Source of the DNA: Paramacrobiotus metropolitanus
Taxonomy: Eukaryota; Tardigrada; Eutardigrada; Parachela; Macrobiotidae
Direction of reading: 5' to 3'
NCBI RefSeq assembly: GCF_019649055.1
Contig: NW_026570280.1
Coordinates: forward strand, 1-64,000
DNA: 64,000 nt
Made by a program: the position numbers and the translations under genes
Notes under the pieces: model-generated
Told to the model about the DNA's origin: nothing
Databases searched by the model: none
What the model saw: only the letters and a program-made list of their open reading frames with translations
Shown: positions 1 to 11,825 of the stretch, piece by piece
How positions within the stretch are numbered: position 1 is the stretch's first letter
How the letters are laid out: every line of letters begins with the position of its first letter

Positions 1-1137
1 TCAGTATGGCATTGAGCCGATCGATTCCCGTTGTTGGATGGCGATGCCTTTGTTGGCGTCGGCCATTTCGCGTTCCCATTTGCTTCGTTCGAGCCGATGG
101 GTATCTTCCGAGTTTCGGAGCGATTTTCCCGCCGAGTCGATAATTCTGTCTGCCACGGCGATCTGAGTGATCAATCTACGGCATCTCGAGCGGAGTAGGT
201 CGACGTCTACGATCCTTTCGGGCGGTGTTGCCGCTATCCACCTCTCGGCCGTATATTCGAGTGTACTGGCCTGGTAGGTGAGGTCGTCCTGGTTGGACTT
301 CACCGGTGTTGTGAAGAATCCGTCCGCACTGTTCGGTCTTGACACCTTTGTTGTGTCAAAGACTTCGTCGTTCGGTGTCGTTCTTTCACTACCAAGTTCG
401 CCAGGTTCGAACATTAACGGTGATGGTCGGATCTTCAGGTCGACTGGTCGACTTTGTGTCGCCTTGGTCGGCTTCTCCGTTTGTTGAGCTTCGGTTACTC
501 GAGTCGACTCGCTTCCGGTTGGCGAAGGTCGGCTCAACGGTGAAATAACCCTTTCATTGGATGCTGGTATGCTGGTCGGCGATCCAGCTGGGCGAGGGCC
601 GCTTCGTGGCGGTACCTCGGAATCTTCCGTTCTGGTTGGTATTTTATTCGGCTGGACGGCCGTATCCGACTTTGTGTCGGTTGGTTGCCGTTCCAGGGAA
701 GTCGGTTGCTTGTTGCCGACTTCCTTTTCTCCGACTTTCGAGGTCGGTGAAATCCTTCCGACCTGTGTGGTCGGTTGGACATTGCCGCCTTCTGTTGTCG
801 GCTTATCCCTTCCGGTCGAAGTCGGTTGTTCGGTCCCTTGAGTTTGTGGCAGGTCGGCCTGCTGTTGACCGACTTCTTTTGCCGGCGGCTTGTCGACCAT
901 TTGTTGGTCGGCCGCTGTAGGTTGTTGTTCACCGACTTGCTTAGTCGGAGATTTTCGCTCGGCCTGTGTGGTCGGCGATTTCCTTCCGACTTGGTTAGTC
1001 GGAACGTCCATGTTAAGCGAAATCGGCTTCGGCACCTCTTCCGTCCTGTTGGGTGAATGCCGTCCGAGCTCGGTTGTCTTTGTGACTACCGAGCCCTGAG
1101 CTCTGTGTGAGCTCGACTCCAAGTCGGTATGAGACAA
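1..1137 (-). CDS. Low-complexity ORF of a motif-tagged retroelement-like unit, part 2
   Basis: A 378-residue frame whose stop codon is the complement of bases 1-3; the apparent start is TTG, so it more likely continues the ORF at 1145-1441. The first 230 residues are Pro/Thr/Ser/Gln/Lys-rich with recurring VG(R/E/K), SPT and QPT peptides. The last 90 residues are more helical and charged. The repeated peptides are the translation of a recurring DNA word, GTCGG or its complement CCGAC. The same word fills the untranslated leader at 2.0-2.35 kb, so the repetition is at DNA level. No known domain is visible. The rest of the unit would lie left of the window. Confidence 0.4.
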   Translation of the reverse strand: MSHTDLESSSHRAQGSVVTKTTELGRHSPNRTEEVPKPISLNMDVPTNQVGRKSPTTQAERKSPTKQVGEQQPTAADQQMVDKPPAKEVGQQQADLPQTQGTEQPTSTGRDKPTTEGGNVQPTTQVGRISPTSKVGEKEVGNKQPTSLERQPTDTKSDTAVQPNKIPTRTEDSEVPPRSGPRPAGSPTSIPASNERVISPLSRPSPTGSESTRVTEAQQTEKPTKATQSRPVDLKIRPSPLMFEPGELGSERTTPNDEVFDTTKVSRPNSADGFFTTPVKSNQDDLTYQASTLEYTAERWIAATPPERIVDVDLLRSRCRRLITQIAVADRIIDSAGKSLRNSEDTHRLERSKWEREMADANKGIAIQQRESIGSMPY

Positions 1138-1144
1138 TGTGGTC

Positions 1145-1441
1145 TCAGCTTGCGGCTGTTCCGCTTCCCTTGGTCGGGTGGGACGGGGCTACTGTGTCAG
1201 CTGGGGCTTCCAGGAATGTTTTATCCCGGGCGTCCTCGAAACTGTCATCCAGTCGGATTCGAGTCGGCAAGGAGGATCCGCTCGTTGCGCTTCTCCTTGC
1301 TTCGACCGACTTAGTCGAGTCGGTTGAGGACGGCTGACTTATCTTGACCGGCGTACCGGAGTGAGTACTTCCGATCATGTTCGCGCGCCGAGAATAGTCC
1401 GTGTTGAACTTTCTCGCGTACTGATCTTCTCGATTCGACAT
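1145..1441 (-). CDS. N-terminal ORF of a motif-tagged retroelement-like unit, part 1
   Basis: A 98-residue ORF starting at an ATG (complement of 1439-1441). It is rich in Ser, Thr, Arg and Asp, has no hydrophobic segment and matches no family I recognise. It ends just before the 378-residue ORF, which is open in another frame, and the two are probably one protein separated by a single frame break near 1145-1170. The word GTCGG occurs several times within it, as in the downstream ORF and the leader. Its position, first ORF after a long leader and reading leftwards, resembles that of the coiled-coil ORF of the 20-kb element at 35.4-37.4 kb. That comparison is inference. Confidence 0.4.
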   Translation of the reverse strand: MSNREDQYARKFNTDYSRRANMIGSTHSGTPVKISQPSSTDSTKSVEARRSATSGSSLPTRIRLDDSFEDARDKTFLEAPADTVAPSHPTKGSGTAAS

Positions 1442-2600
1442 TGTTGTCGAGTCAGGTCGGCTCTGGTGAGCCTTTAAAGTTTAATCAGTTAGAAGAGAAA
1501 GTCGAACAATCTTCTGTGTGAAGATGTTCGCAAAATCAGAAAATGTCTTTTTGTTCGGGAACTTCCAAGGTCAGGATCGTCCGGTGAGATGTTGTTGTTG
1601 TTGTTGATGTGTCTGTTGGTGACTCAGTACACAGGGTATTAGTATACAGTACTATGGTACAGTACAGTACGTAATAGTAGTACAGTGTAGTACGTCCTAT
1701 ATTACTGTGCTGACCAATCTGACGTAACAGGTTAAGTGGTCTTGCACTTCTGCCTACGTCACAGAATGCGAGCCGCGTGCAAAATTTATAAAAACGATGA
1801 ATCACGCCTATGTTAAGCTATGGAACTTTCCCTGCACGCTGATTGGCTGCCTCTAAGTACTGATAAGCGGTCGTTATGACGTCACAAGGAAGTTCGAGAA
1901 TTTTCGCGCTATTTCCCGTTAGAAAACAAATTATTTTTGCTCGGCTAGAAGGTCGATCTAGCTCGGATTTTGAAGTTTTTAACCGTTAGAAATTAATTTT
2001 ATTAATTAAGAAAATTTTCTGGTGGTCGAAACACCGTTAGAAATCAAAAATAAGAGAATTTCCGACCTGTTGCCGGTTAGCCTTTGTCTAACTGTCTAGA
2101 CAGGTTCGTTGACCTAGCAGGTCGGTTCTCGACCAAAAGCAAAATTCCGAGTCGGTTTCTCCGTCGAAAATTACTTTTAACCGTTAGAAATTTAAATCTT
2201 ACGGATAGAAATCGTTTTCTACCACTAGAAAGTGAAATGCCGACCTAGTTTCGGCCAAATCGACCTACAACCGACTTTTACCAGTGTCGGTGTCGGTGTT
2301 TGTTCGGTCGATTTCCTCCGTCCGAGGTCGGAAATCCGTCGTTTCCGTGCTGAAATCCAAGCGAGAGTAGGTTGCGGGTCGCTGTTCAAAGAAGGTCCCT
2401 GCATTATTGGAGTAATCCTATCGCGCCGCAGACTCTCGTTCGAGTCTGATCCGTCAGTTGGGAGAAGAAAATGTCCGTACGTTCGGGAAATGAGATTCCG
2501 CTCTTCAATGTGGAAGAGTCCAAGGAACTGTGCTCACCTAGCCAGGAATCACTTCAGTGATCCCGTTTTCCTCAGCTGTAAGACGATGCGACCGTTCTGA
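1442..2600 (-). other. Untranslated leader of the left-edge element, with repeated words
   Basis: No credible ORF. From about 1440 and again from 2040 to 2340 the stretch is dense in GTCGG/CCGAC. Between 1915 and 2200 a second word, CCGTTAGAAA, recurs four times with near copies. A GTT microsatellite lies near 1591-1605, and 1625-1700 is rich in GTAC/AGTAC palindromes. A 5' LTR and a primer-binding site should lie at the right end of this leader, but I could not identify either. Confidence 0.4.
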
Positions 2601-5600
2601 TCAAAGTCAAGGGCAGAGATTGCTTCAGCACCATCTGACAGTGACTTTCTGTGTTCCTCGTTCTCCCTGTGAATTGAGCCTTCACCGTCTCCTCAAAGGG
2701 TCCGTCGAAGGAAAACCAAACGATTCTGCTTACCATGTAACAGGCAAGCGCGAGGAGATCACGAGTGTGCTTTATTGACAAATAAAGGAAACAATGCTGC
2801 GTAATAGCAGGAAAGCAAAACAAAGCACTGATGGCTAAACAAGCAAGTGAATGCTAGAAAAGGCTCTTGAGCGTCCGTCAAGGCGTGAAAGAAGCAACTG
2901 GCGGCAAGCACGTGCTGTGTGCCATCAGCTAGGTGGATGATGCGCAGACTGGACTCAATCCAACGCGAGCGTACGCTGAGTCATACAGCGAGAGAGGGAC
3001 GAGAGCAAGTATGCTCAGTGTGTGCGCTGCATATATCCGCTTCAGCGGGTATGAGGCAGTGCAGGCACGTACGTACAGCGAGAGAGGTTATGGCAAGCAT
3101 GAGTGCTAATACGTCCACAGGCCGTATGCACCAGGCGCAGTCAAAAAAATTGACATGAGGTAATTAAAATAATTTTTTTCGAAAGAACTGAAGAAAACAG
3201 GTTAGGCCAATTATTTAACTACTACAACAAGGATTTATTACGCTCCTTAACCCAGGAAAACCGGGTACTAGAACGGATGGGACTACAGTTTTGAAAATTG
3301 GCAGTCTGGGACAGAAAAATTCAATTAAGAGAAAAACAATTTTTTCAAAATTTTAGCGACCATAGGTCAAGCAGGAGATGACCATGTCGGACTAACACGC
3401 ATGGTAACCATGTTGCACCGACATGTTTTCCCTTACCGTTTACAACAGCTGATAGAAAAATCGTGTAGAACATGCCAATAGCTCAAACGATAGATTTTAA
3501 CGAGCACTTTAACAAAGGTGCATTGTGATGGTCATCAAAGTGACCAGTGGTCAAGGAAAGCTAAAACACGAAATAAACACTAATGCACTAGCACATAAGT
3601 ACTACTTTAATATACGCAACAGTTGGTCACTTCAGCTCCACGTTTTGGACAATCGGTCATCGGCTTTTTTGTGGATCATAATTCGAGGGACATATACAAT
3701 GAAAGTGATACTATATCCGGTTTGTGCAACTGAATCATAGCGTGGAGGTAAAGCGCATAAAGCAGGGCTGACGTGATCACTGCCTTTGATCGACCGGTGG
3801 CCAATTCAAAGACATTGTACAATACAAGACGACAAGTGACCAATTGTTGAAAAAAGCGAAGTAACGCACTGATTCGCACAAGGGTTAGTAATGTTGTGCC
3901 AAAAAAGCCTGTTACTGTACCGAAGATCTAGAACGACTTTTAATTTTTAGACATTAATTTTTTAAAATTTGTGAGTGCTTTGTCTCAGACGGCACCGCTG
4001 CTAAATAGTGCTTAAGTTGGCGTTACCTACTGTATACTCAAAAACGCATTGTGAAATACCCCCTTCCGTTGTATTCACCGTTTTGCACACACCGATGCTA
4101 AAGGTTACGAGCGCTCATGGAGCGGACGGTCCGAATGGCGTGTTTGATGCAAGGGCAGACGTTTAATAACAAGGTATCTATGCGAAATTAGTGACTTTAA
4201 TAGTTGGTAACTCATTACTGTAGCTGAAGTTGCTGAACTCACTGGTCAGCTGAAATTTACAATGGATATACGAATTAGACTACGAGAATGGATTAGCCAT
4301 GTTGCCGTATGCCATCGGTATATGGAAATGATCGCTTTCAAAGCACACTCACCATGCATGAGATGCACTGGCCTATCTTCTGAGCTTTATCGTGGCTTTA
4401 GTGCTATTGAAAGAAGTCTTTTCAAAACTTCTTTGTATGAATTCACATTGATTGTAGAAGCGTTTAGTCAAAAATTTTATTGTTTTATATTTCCGGTCAG
4501 TGTTGACCGGTGGTCACTTTGCTGACCACTACGCTCACGTGAGTTAGTACAGCTTTTTATGGGCTTTCTTTTGATTGCTTATGGTACCGTGTCAGATAAT
4601 TCTTTTAATTGATATGAATTTTTAAAGAAAATTAATTAATTAGTACCATGCCCAACCGTGTCACAACCGACATGGCATTTTCAACTGACCGTGCCCGACC
4701 AGTGGGCGCTTATTCTCTGAACTTCGCTTTAGTCTTTTATAAGGCTTAGGGATTACTTCTCTTGTAATTTTTTTGGTAATTATCTGATGTGGCGGTGGCT
4801 GTAAAGGCAAGCAGGACCTCCGGGAGCCCAGTTTCGTCAGTTTTGACCATGTTTGGTCACCCGCCGGACCTTCCGGGCATGGTCCAGCTCACGATTATAT
4901 ATTTCGAACTGTAGCCTAACATCACTTCTTTGGAATAAAACCAATAAAAGCAACCTACGACCATAACAACGGACAGCAGAAAAGAAGTCCTCCACCATGT
5001 CGGTCTAACACGCATAGTGTGGAACGGGTTAACTCGTACAGTGGCCGTAAACTACGTGTATGGGTGTTATTTTCTAGCACATCGTTAGGGGGACTGCTAT
5101 CTTACGGTTTTCCACACAACGACAATGCATTTGCCGTCAAGAAGAGCCCGCCAAACGTGCAACGTGATTTAGCTGCGCGAAAGCAAGCGCGTACAAAATT
5201 AAGTTGTCAACTTGTCGACGACTGGTCTTGGTATAGAAGTAAATCCGACAGCGGAAGACACACAATCTTTATTTTACTTGGTGCCTGATCCTTATCGCGG
5301 TGAGAATGCGTAAAAATGTGTTCGCTATTGCTGTGGTCATCCATGGACACAAGAATAACTGGAAAATAAGATAACTTTTTTCCAGTAAGCACAACGGCTG
5401 CGGTTAATTGGATATTGTGTCAAAGCATCCTGTGCGTTATGCCGTAAGCGTAGAGTAATGGCGCAGCGAGTTTGATGTCGTCCGCTGTGGTTGCTTCGGT
5501 AACTGCGGTAGAGAGCCAAAATGCCATTAAATTTTTATGAAGCCATTATTTTTCGCTTTGGCTAATTTGCGTAAATTTTTTGTCTCAAACAATGCAATCA

Positions 5601-6968
5601 CGTTATGAATTCAACCATAAATACAATTGATACGAGTACATTGTCCATAACGAACAAGGCATGAGCTGCAGTTATGGATAGCAGCAGATTAAATATTCCC
5701 TCAAACGTGACGGAGTAAATATGTACCGTCGTACCGATACTGTTCTATTTGATAGTCACCGGTAAGACGTATTTCAGAGACTCTTCGTGATAACAATAAT
5801 TATACAATATACCACACCAGTGGGTAGGATTATTGACGATGATGGACCCAATAATATAATGCATATTTAAAATACAAGCTAAACGTTTGGTTAATGTTAC
5901 GAAAGAAAAGCATTCACCTTTATATAGTTTTCAGTAGCCACCGCTTTGCCGAAATGACAGTGATTTTTCACGATGCGCTCAAGACAGGTGCAGGCAAATT
6001 GCATTATTTGAATTTCGAATTACTAAGCAGAACTCGTGTTTGTTTTATAAACGGGCACGTGGACGTTAGACGGAGTTTACTTTAACTCGGAACACGCTTG
6101 ATGGTCGATCTTCGCGGAAGGATGCTATTAGCTAAGTCATTACGGTATTCACTATGCCCAACGCCACGGCTTGCCGCCATCATCTGGAGTGGTTTCAAGA
6201 TAGACAGGCGCGCGGTATGTAGTGTAGCACACGGGTAAAATAGTTGGAATACGGTAATACACTACCGGAAAATCGCAGTCATAAGAACTTGCAAAAGCGA
6301 ATTAATGGAAAGCATGCACCGTTATACGATCAAAGTATACAGAGTACATGGGATACACAGGAATACGTGGAATAATTTAGGTTAGAAAAAAATGGCCGTT
6401 TTTATTGGGTACACGTATAGGCCATTTAGATGTTGTTTTCGGTAGCAGTAACCTTCAATGTGTACATACGCTTTCGGTGGCTGATGAACGGATACCACGA
6501 CTGACAGGGGATGTGTATCATCGATCATGTACGGTAACTTGATTCAGGTGCAGGAGCTAACATACTGGTAACCCGTCACGACGTTTCGTATTAACCATAG
6601 AGATTCGCTATGGTAATACGTAGTTGTCGCTAGCCGATGCATTTTCCGTATCGGTACCGTACCCATATCGCTTCATAGAAGTGCGGTACATGATCTGTAT
6701 CGTGACTACAACTACAGTCAGTGCAAAAAAGGTCTTTGCCGTTCTAAGTGCAAACCGGCCTGTAAATCAAAGTACTATGCGTACGGTATGTTGAATGTTC
6801 GTGATCACCCCGATGGTGTATTCCAGTCCCATCACGGCTCTTCCAGGTAGCGTCCGGTCAGAAACTGTGTTTCGCCATCTTGTGTTGTATACTGAGGTAG
6901 GCACAAAACCGATCGTCCAGCGCACCATCTCAGTGGACTGTTGTCAGGTTGGCGTAGAATTCCCCCAA
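2601..6968. other. No gene recognised
   Basis: Only short ORFs without family resemblance or repeats between them. Two diverged copies of a short segment, sharing ACCATGTCGG followed by CTAACACGCAT, lie near 3383-3403 and 4997-5017, so old repeat debris is likely. No RNA gene was seen. Confidence 0.5.
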
Positions 6969-7165
6969 TGGGGAATTCTGTGGCTGAGGCAAGCACTCCC
7001 TGTACTGGCTGCCGTCACCTGGCTGGAGTTTGGGACTTGTGGCTAAACATGGTGCTTGCGTACCGCGCCTCATTTAACCATATGTAGTGCCGTAACGTCA
7101 CACTCCAGCCAAGTGACGGCAGCAAGTACAGGGAATCCTTGCCTGCGCCTCTGAAAGCCCCTTAT
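6969..7165. repeat. Degenerate inverted repeat (small foldback element)
   Basis: Left arm about 6969-7029 and right arm about 7101-7165 are imperfect reverse complements. The best matched part is CTGCCGTCAC(C/T)TGGCTGGAG on the left, at about 7010-7028, against its complement at 7102-7120. The spacer is about 70 bp. No clear target-site duplication was found. The arms probably form an old foldback MITE or a transcribed hairpin. Confidence 0.45.
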
Positions 7166-7887
7166 ATGGCAACACTAACGCCTTACTGCGCATGCATGTT
7201 GTAAGATGCAAGTAAGGCACATGACGGACAGCCTTGATGCATAAACAAATTACCTTAGGTATCATGTACCGGGTTATTTCCCATAAGCGTGGTAAGCCGT
7301 AAATGCAACAAAGCTCATGCGGAAACGCGACTATCTTAACACTTAGCGTAAGGTTTTTGTACCTTCAGCAGTCGGCATGCACGCGTGCTCTAATGTTGCA
7401 TTTATCGATCGGTCAAAACGAGAGCGAGAGTACTCCTGCCATGGATCTGTTCAAGTACTTCATTAGGTATTGCACAATCCCGCCTACAAATACACATCAG
7501 TGCGTGCAATAGTCAGTCAGGCGCACTGATCATTTTGCTTGTGTCTAGTCAACCGTAGAAATTACAGTCGTACCGTCACGGCAATATCTTGCATTTAATG
7601 CTGTTCATCGATGCATCTATAACTTTTCAACACGATCGCATACTTTGTTCTTTCCCAGCTTTGCGAAGTAGGAACCTGTTCTCACAAAAAAATCTTACGA
7701 TGACACAGCTTGTACCTTAATTGATGCACCTCATAAGTCTAAAAGACGGTACGGTAACCGAACGTGTTACTTTCTTATATTTTTACCTTTTTGTTAATCA
7801 ATTGGTGCGCATCGGTTTTTCAGTTTCTGAGCTGGTTTATGCAGGTTTTACGAGAATTAAGCTGCATCAGCATATTATCGTTAGAAA
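7166..7887. other. No gene recognised
   Basis: Stretch upstream of the EEP-fold gene. No convincing exon, promoter motif or repeat was seen. Confidence 0.4.
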
Positions 7888-10196
7888 ATGAAATTGCCTC
7901 TCCCAAGGTTTATTGTTATCAACATGGGTTATTACGGCGGTTTCGACAAACACCACTGGGAATTTTTGAAGAGCAGTAAATGCATGAAGAAAAGCGGTTA
8001 CATTATTGCCATATCTGAAATCAAGATGACGGAACGGCAAGTTAAATCAGCTTACCAAGATATAGAGAAGGTATGCAAGGTTGATTACCAGCCATCCTGT
8101 TGTCTGGCCAAGGGACACCAGCAGCAATATGGACTATTGCTGCTGGTAGACAGCTGCTTCGAAGATGTGACGTTCGAAAAAGAGGAAAAGCAAGAAAAAG
8201 AGAACAAGGACACGACCGAAGAGGAAGGAGAACAGGTTAAGGCAAATGACGAATTGCTTTTTCAGTACATAAAGTTATTTTTCAAATCGGATGAAAAGTG
8301 GGCCTGCCTCTTTGCGTACCGAAAATCGGACTACACCAGCTTTCGGGTGAACACATTTGCTAGTTTCCTAAAACAATTTTGTGACGATAATAATAAGGAC
8401 GGCAATAATTTAGCCATATTTGGGGATTTCAACATACTGCGTAAAGTGTCACCATTGTCAGATGTGTAGTGATGTGCTACTAAATAAAACTAAATAAATG
8501 CTATTTAATTAGTAAAAGCTTCCCTAAAATTAAATGTGTAGTAAACAGTAAAGTTTTACAGGCAAAATTAGTAAAAGTAAGTAAATGTTCGGTTACAATA
8601 GTAAATAGTAAGTAAATAGTAAGATTTGGCTTTCATTAAATAAAAGTTATTTACTAATTCATTTACTAATCGAATTTTAGCGAATAACCAGGAAAGACTC
8701 ATTGCTGTACTGAGGTTTATCATTAACGGTGTTGCATAGTAGCCTTAACAGACGGTGGTATTGCTGTTCACGTAAACGCAACGTACCGCCAACCCGAAAC
8801 TGCGGTTACGTTACGTATAATTATAGAAATTTACACTGCAGTGCATTAGCAGCCTGGCAAGCCGATTGTGCAGCCCAGTTGAACTGCTAGATTTTGCCTT
8901 CACACCATAGATTCGCATAAAGTAAAGTATATTTTGATTCCTTCATGAAATGCACAAGCGTATTTAATAATAACAATAAATTAAAAATTAAATTTATTTA
9001 GTATAATTAGTAAGTAATTGGATGGCAAAAATGGGAATAGTAAGTAATAGTAAGTATTTGAAAAAATTTGGGGTTAATAGTAAGTAATAGTAAGTAAAAG
9101 TTTTGGAAGATTAGTAAATAGTAAGTAAGGTAGCAGGAAGCTGTAGTAGCACATCACTACAGATGTGTTTAACTGGGGCTGCTTTGAATATAACAACAAG
9201 CAATATGGGGGAACTGTTGCAAAACTGATTCACCACGCCGTGAAGGAGGCAAAAGTTTACGACACTATTTTCACACCAACAAAGGTCATGGGCAGAGACG
9301 CACCAGATTACTTTGGCATGTCACATCATGTCAATTATTTTGACGCCAAGACCGAAGAATTAAAATTTGGAGAATACGAAGGCGATGTCTCGGATCACCT
9401 CGTGCTTTGTCAATTTCCGCTGATGGAACCGGAAAAATACCGAAAATGCTCTCATCGTTCTTGTAACAAAATGTTATATATGGGAATCTTGTTTCCTGAA
9501 GCAGACTTGGGCATCCAGGGAAGTCACTGCTCAGGCCACCGTCAGACAGAGAAAAAAAGGAATATTTGTCGGTACTGTTTGCGGTATTTTGACGGTTCGG
9601 CGAAAAACAGCGAACACCAAAAAGAACATCGGCCGACATGGCGAGTCAACGTTGAAGAACGAAATCAACTGAGGTTGAATCGAAACCCAAACTTCAGCTT
9701 AAAATGCCAGTATAAAGGTAAAAAGACTCAGTCGTACTGTGCGGAGAAGGTGAGCAATGCCATAGCACTTGAGGTACATCAACGCAACATTCACGCAAAA
9801 ACTTCGTGGAAAAAATTTGTGTGTGAGGCGACACCGGTGGATGACTATTCATCCGGTGATGATGAATTACCAGCTGACCTGTGTCTGGTCCACGATCCGT
9901 CACGGAAAGTGTTCGAATTCGAAAAAAATCATATCAGGCACATGGAGCACCATAAGCCGGCCTATAAGCCTGGAAAATAACAAGAACAGTGCAGGTACTG
10001 CTTGTTGTTTTTCTCTCGGCAGGGTAAACATGCTGCCACCTGCAGTTATAGAAATGCGGAAAAACCTGACAAAGAATTCCTGGCAACACCCGAGCAAATA
10101 AAAAAATGTGAGAAATGGCAGGAGGCTACAAATAGTAAGAAAGCGCAAGGCCGCGCTATCGCCAGCACAAGCGGAACCTCCAAGCATCCGAAGTAG
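7888..10196 (+). pseudogene. EEP-fold nuclease/phosphatase-like protein with Cys/His clusters, split by a transposon
   Basis: Bases 7888-8465 and 9161-9980 form one frame once the 695-bp insertion and one copy of its duplication are ignored. The first part has the features of the endonuclease/exonuclease/phosphatase fold: an N-terminal 'VINMGYYGG' strand, 'IIAISE' with a Glu in the metal-binding position, a 'GLLLLVD' strand and 'LAIFGDFNI', the GDFN motif. The second part has the closing 'SDHLVL' motif. After that come Cys/His clusters: CSHRSCNK, CRYCLRYF..H..H and CQY..C..H..H. A TAA stop at 9978-9980 is followed in the same frame by 71 more codons. These begin with another CRYC..H..C cluster and run to 10196, so the stop looks premature or is read through. 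An acidic Lys/Glu stretch (8180-8260) sits inside the EEP domain. Substrate unknown. EEP domains also occur in LINE retroelements, but no reverse transcriptase is nearby. Confidence 0.65.
8466..9160. mobile_element. 695-bp MITE with 17-bp terminal inverted repeats and 6-bp target duplication
   Basis: The ends are perfect inverted repeats: GTAGTGATGTGCTACTA at 8466-8482 and its complement at 9144-9160. The host 6-mer AGATGT is present on both sides (8460-8465 and 9161-9166). The interior is AT-rich and repeats the word AGTAAGTAA/AATAGTAAGTAA near both ends. It has no coding capacity. It sits inside the EEP reading frame, and removing the element with one copy of AGATGT leaves the frame continuous (LSD|VFNW), so the insertion is recent relative to the decay of the gene. 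Confidence 0.9.
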
Positions 10197-10201
10197 TTTA
10201 A

Positions 10202-11261
10202 GGTTCTGATGTCATTGGGTCATACAAGTTGATCACCTTCCATATTAATTACTTTAACGACTTATTAATGTTACTTTCCACAAATTGTATCTTACCGGTG
10301 TTCGACTTTTTATTAACAATGAAGTAGCAAAAGTACTTGAAATTCGTCTTTGTGCTTACTTTCCTAACGGTCTGCAAATTTTATGCAGATATTTTACTAA
10401 TACTGTATTACAAATTAATTGGACCTCTTCAGACTATCTGTAGCACAATAAACCGAAACGAAACCGGTATCTCGCGTGTCGTACGTACGTTCAGTCATTT
10501 TGAGGTGTTTTCTCATGCTGTTTCATGTATTGTGGTTCGTGTGTCGCTTGTTGCAAATATCTCGCACCTTGGAATTGAACATCAGAAGACAATTCTGCGT
10601 ACATATGAGGAGCTATACCGTGCTACCAAAATTCCTGTGGAGCGCTTTGTTGCTTTCTTTCGCACACTACTTTAAAAATTTTGTATCGGTTCCCAGCAAA
10701 AGTAACAACAGAAAAATTTACAGCACTAATTTGACTTTCAACAGGCTCGTATAAACTACGCTACCGACTGGCAAGGCGGAAAATTGTTGTGTGAACGATC
10801 ACCACCGGTGTAGAGCACCCAGGGAAGATCATCATATTCAGTAAAAAAACCACTGGTCTTGCTCTTGTACTCGTGAACGAGCCAGTTACGTAAGACTGGC
10901 TGGGACTGTGGACGTTCGTCCCAGTCGCATAATCACCATGGGCACCTGGTGATTATTCGTCTACCGTTAATGGATGCTTCTTTTCTCCTCCCCGACTGCC
11001 TACCGGGAACGCCCAATCCCATCCCACTAGAAACTTCTCGTGTAAATGGGGCGTTCGCTCGGAGGGCAGCAGTCTAGCCAGTTACTTGGCGGTGTCAAAT
11101 TCACACCATTCGCAGCTGAACTAGCAGGCAGAAGGCGGGGGCACATTTGCCGCCAGCGCGACTATGGATCCTACGTACCCGAACACTTTCAGTTTTCTTA
11201 ACCTTGTTCTTGATGGCTCGCTTTTTATTTCAAACTTCACTTGTACACGTGTTAAGAACAT
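10202..11261. other. No gene; three adjacent perfect hairpins at 10880-10956
   Basis: No supported ORF. Within 80 bases there are three consecutive perfect stems: AGCCAGT/ACTGGCT (10880-10886 with 10895-10901), TGGGAC/GTCCCA (10901-10906 with 10918-10923) and ATAATCACC/GGTGATTAT (10929-10937 with 10948-10956). Nothing else was recognised. Confidence 0.5.
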
Positions 11262-11825
11262 TTATTGAAACAAAAGTTCATTAAACATTTCCGCTCTCTC
11301 AACGGTACCCATAACAGAAGCGGCATTACCCCGCTGCATCTCTAAAGACAGCCGCTGGCGAAGAAATTCGTGTGAGCGGGCTTCACCTGAATGAGTCCGT
11401 TAGGCGCTTTCCCAGTTCTTTTATGATGGCGATGGCCGAAGGTCCCCACGGGCCCATAGTTTCAAAAGCAATAGGTGCGAAAATGTACCGACCGTTTAAG
11501 TAAAAATGTAACCTCGTCTTCTTTTCTTCTGCCTGAATGGCGGCCGATCCCGCGTGTAACGAAGTGGTTTTGATACTAGTATGGGAAGCAGCGACTGTAT
11601 CGACACATGTGACATCCCAGGCCAAACACATTCCGCTTTGCCACGCGAACGTTGTACTCCGTCTGGACGTTGATCACTTGTGTGAGATGTGCCGCGAAGC
11701 TCGAGTTTTGCGGGAATTCCGGCTGAGACGAGAGCGCGGCATACGATGCTGTTAAGCTCACCATGCCGTGGATGCCTGCCGGCGGAAAAAGGACATGAAA
11801 GACCGTGATGGGCGTAACAATCCAC
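11262..11825 (-). pseudogene. C-terminal remnant of a non-LTR retrotransposon polyprotein
   Basis: Reading leftwards, the pieces follow the order seen in the C-terminal region of many invertebrate retrotransposon polyproteins: HHGLSCPFSAGRHPRHGELN, then RALVSAGIPAKLEL, RPDG, GMCLAWDVTCVDT, AGSAA.QAE, FAPIAFETMGPWG, IIKELGKRL, and finally SHEFLRQRLSLEMQRGNAAS. The frame changes near 11640 and again near 11383, and the open frame after that runs to a TAA at 11262-11264. It is a dead fragment. A second copy lies at 40.8-41.6 kb on the plus strand and a third short one at 49.0 kb. Identification rests on remembered family pattern. Confidence 0.7.

Noticed and set aside
1620-1700. GTAC-rich palindromic stretch as a regulatory element
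   Set aside because: Looks like simple-sequence drift; no defined stem or known binding pattern.
8460-9166. The 695-bp insertion in the EEP gene as a spliceosomal intron
   Set aside because: Its ends at any clean-removal offset are not GT..AG, whereas perfect terminal inverted repeats and a 6-bp duplication define a transposon.
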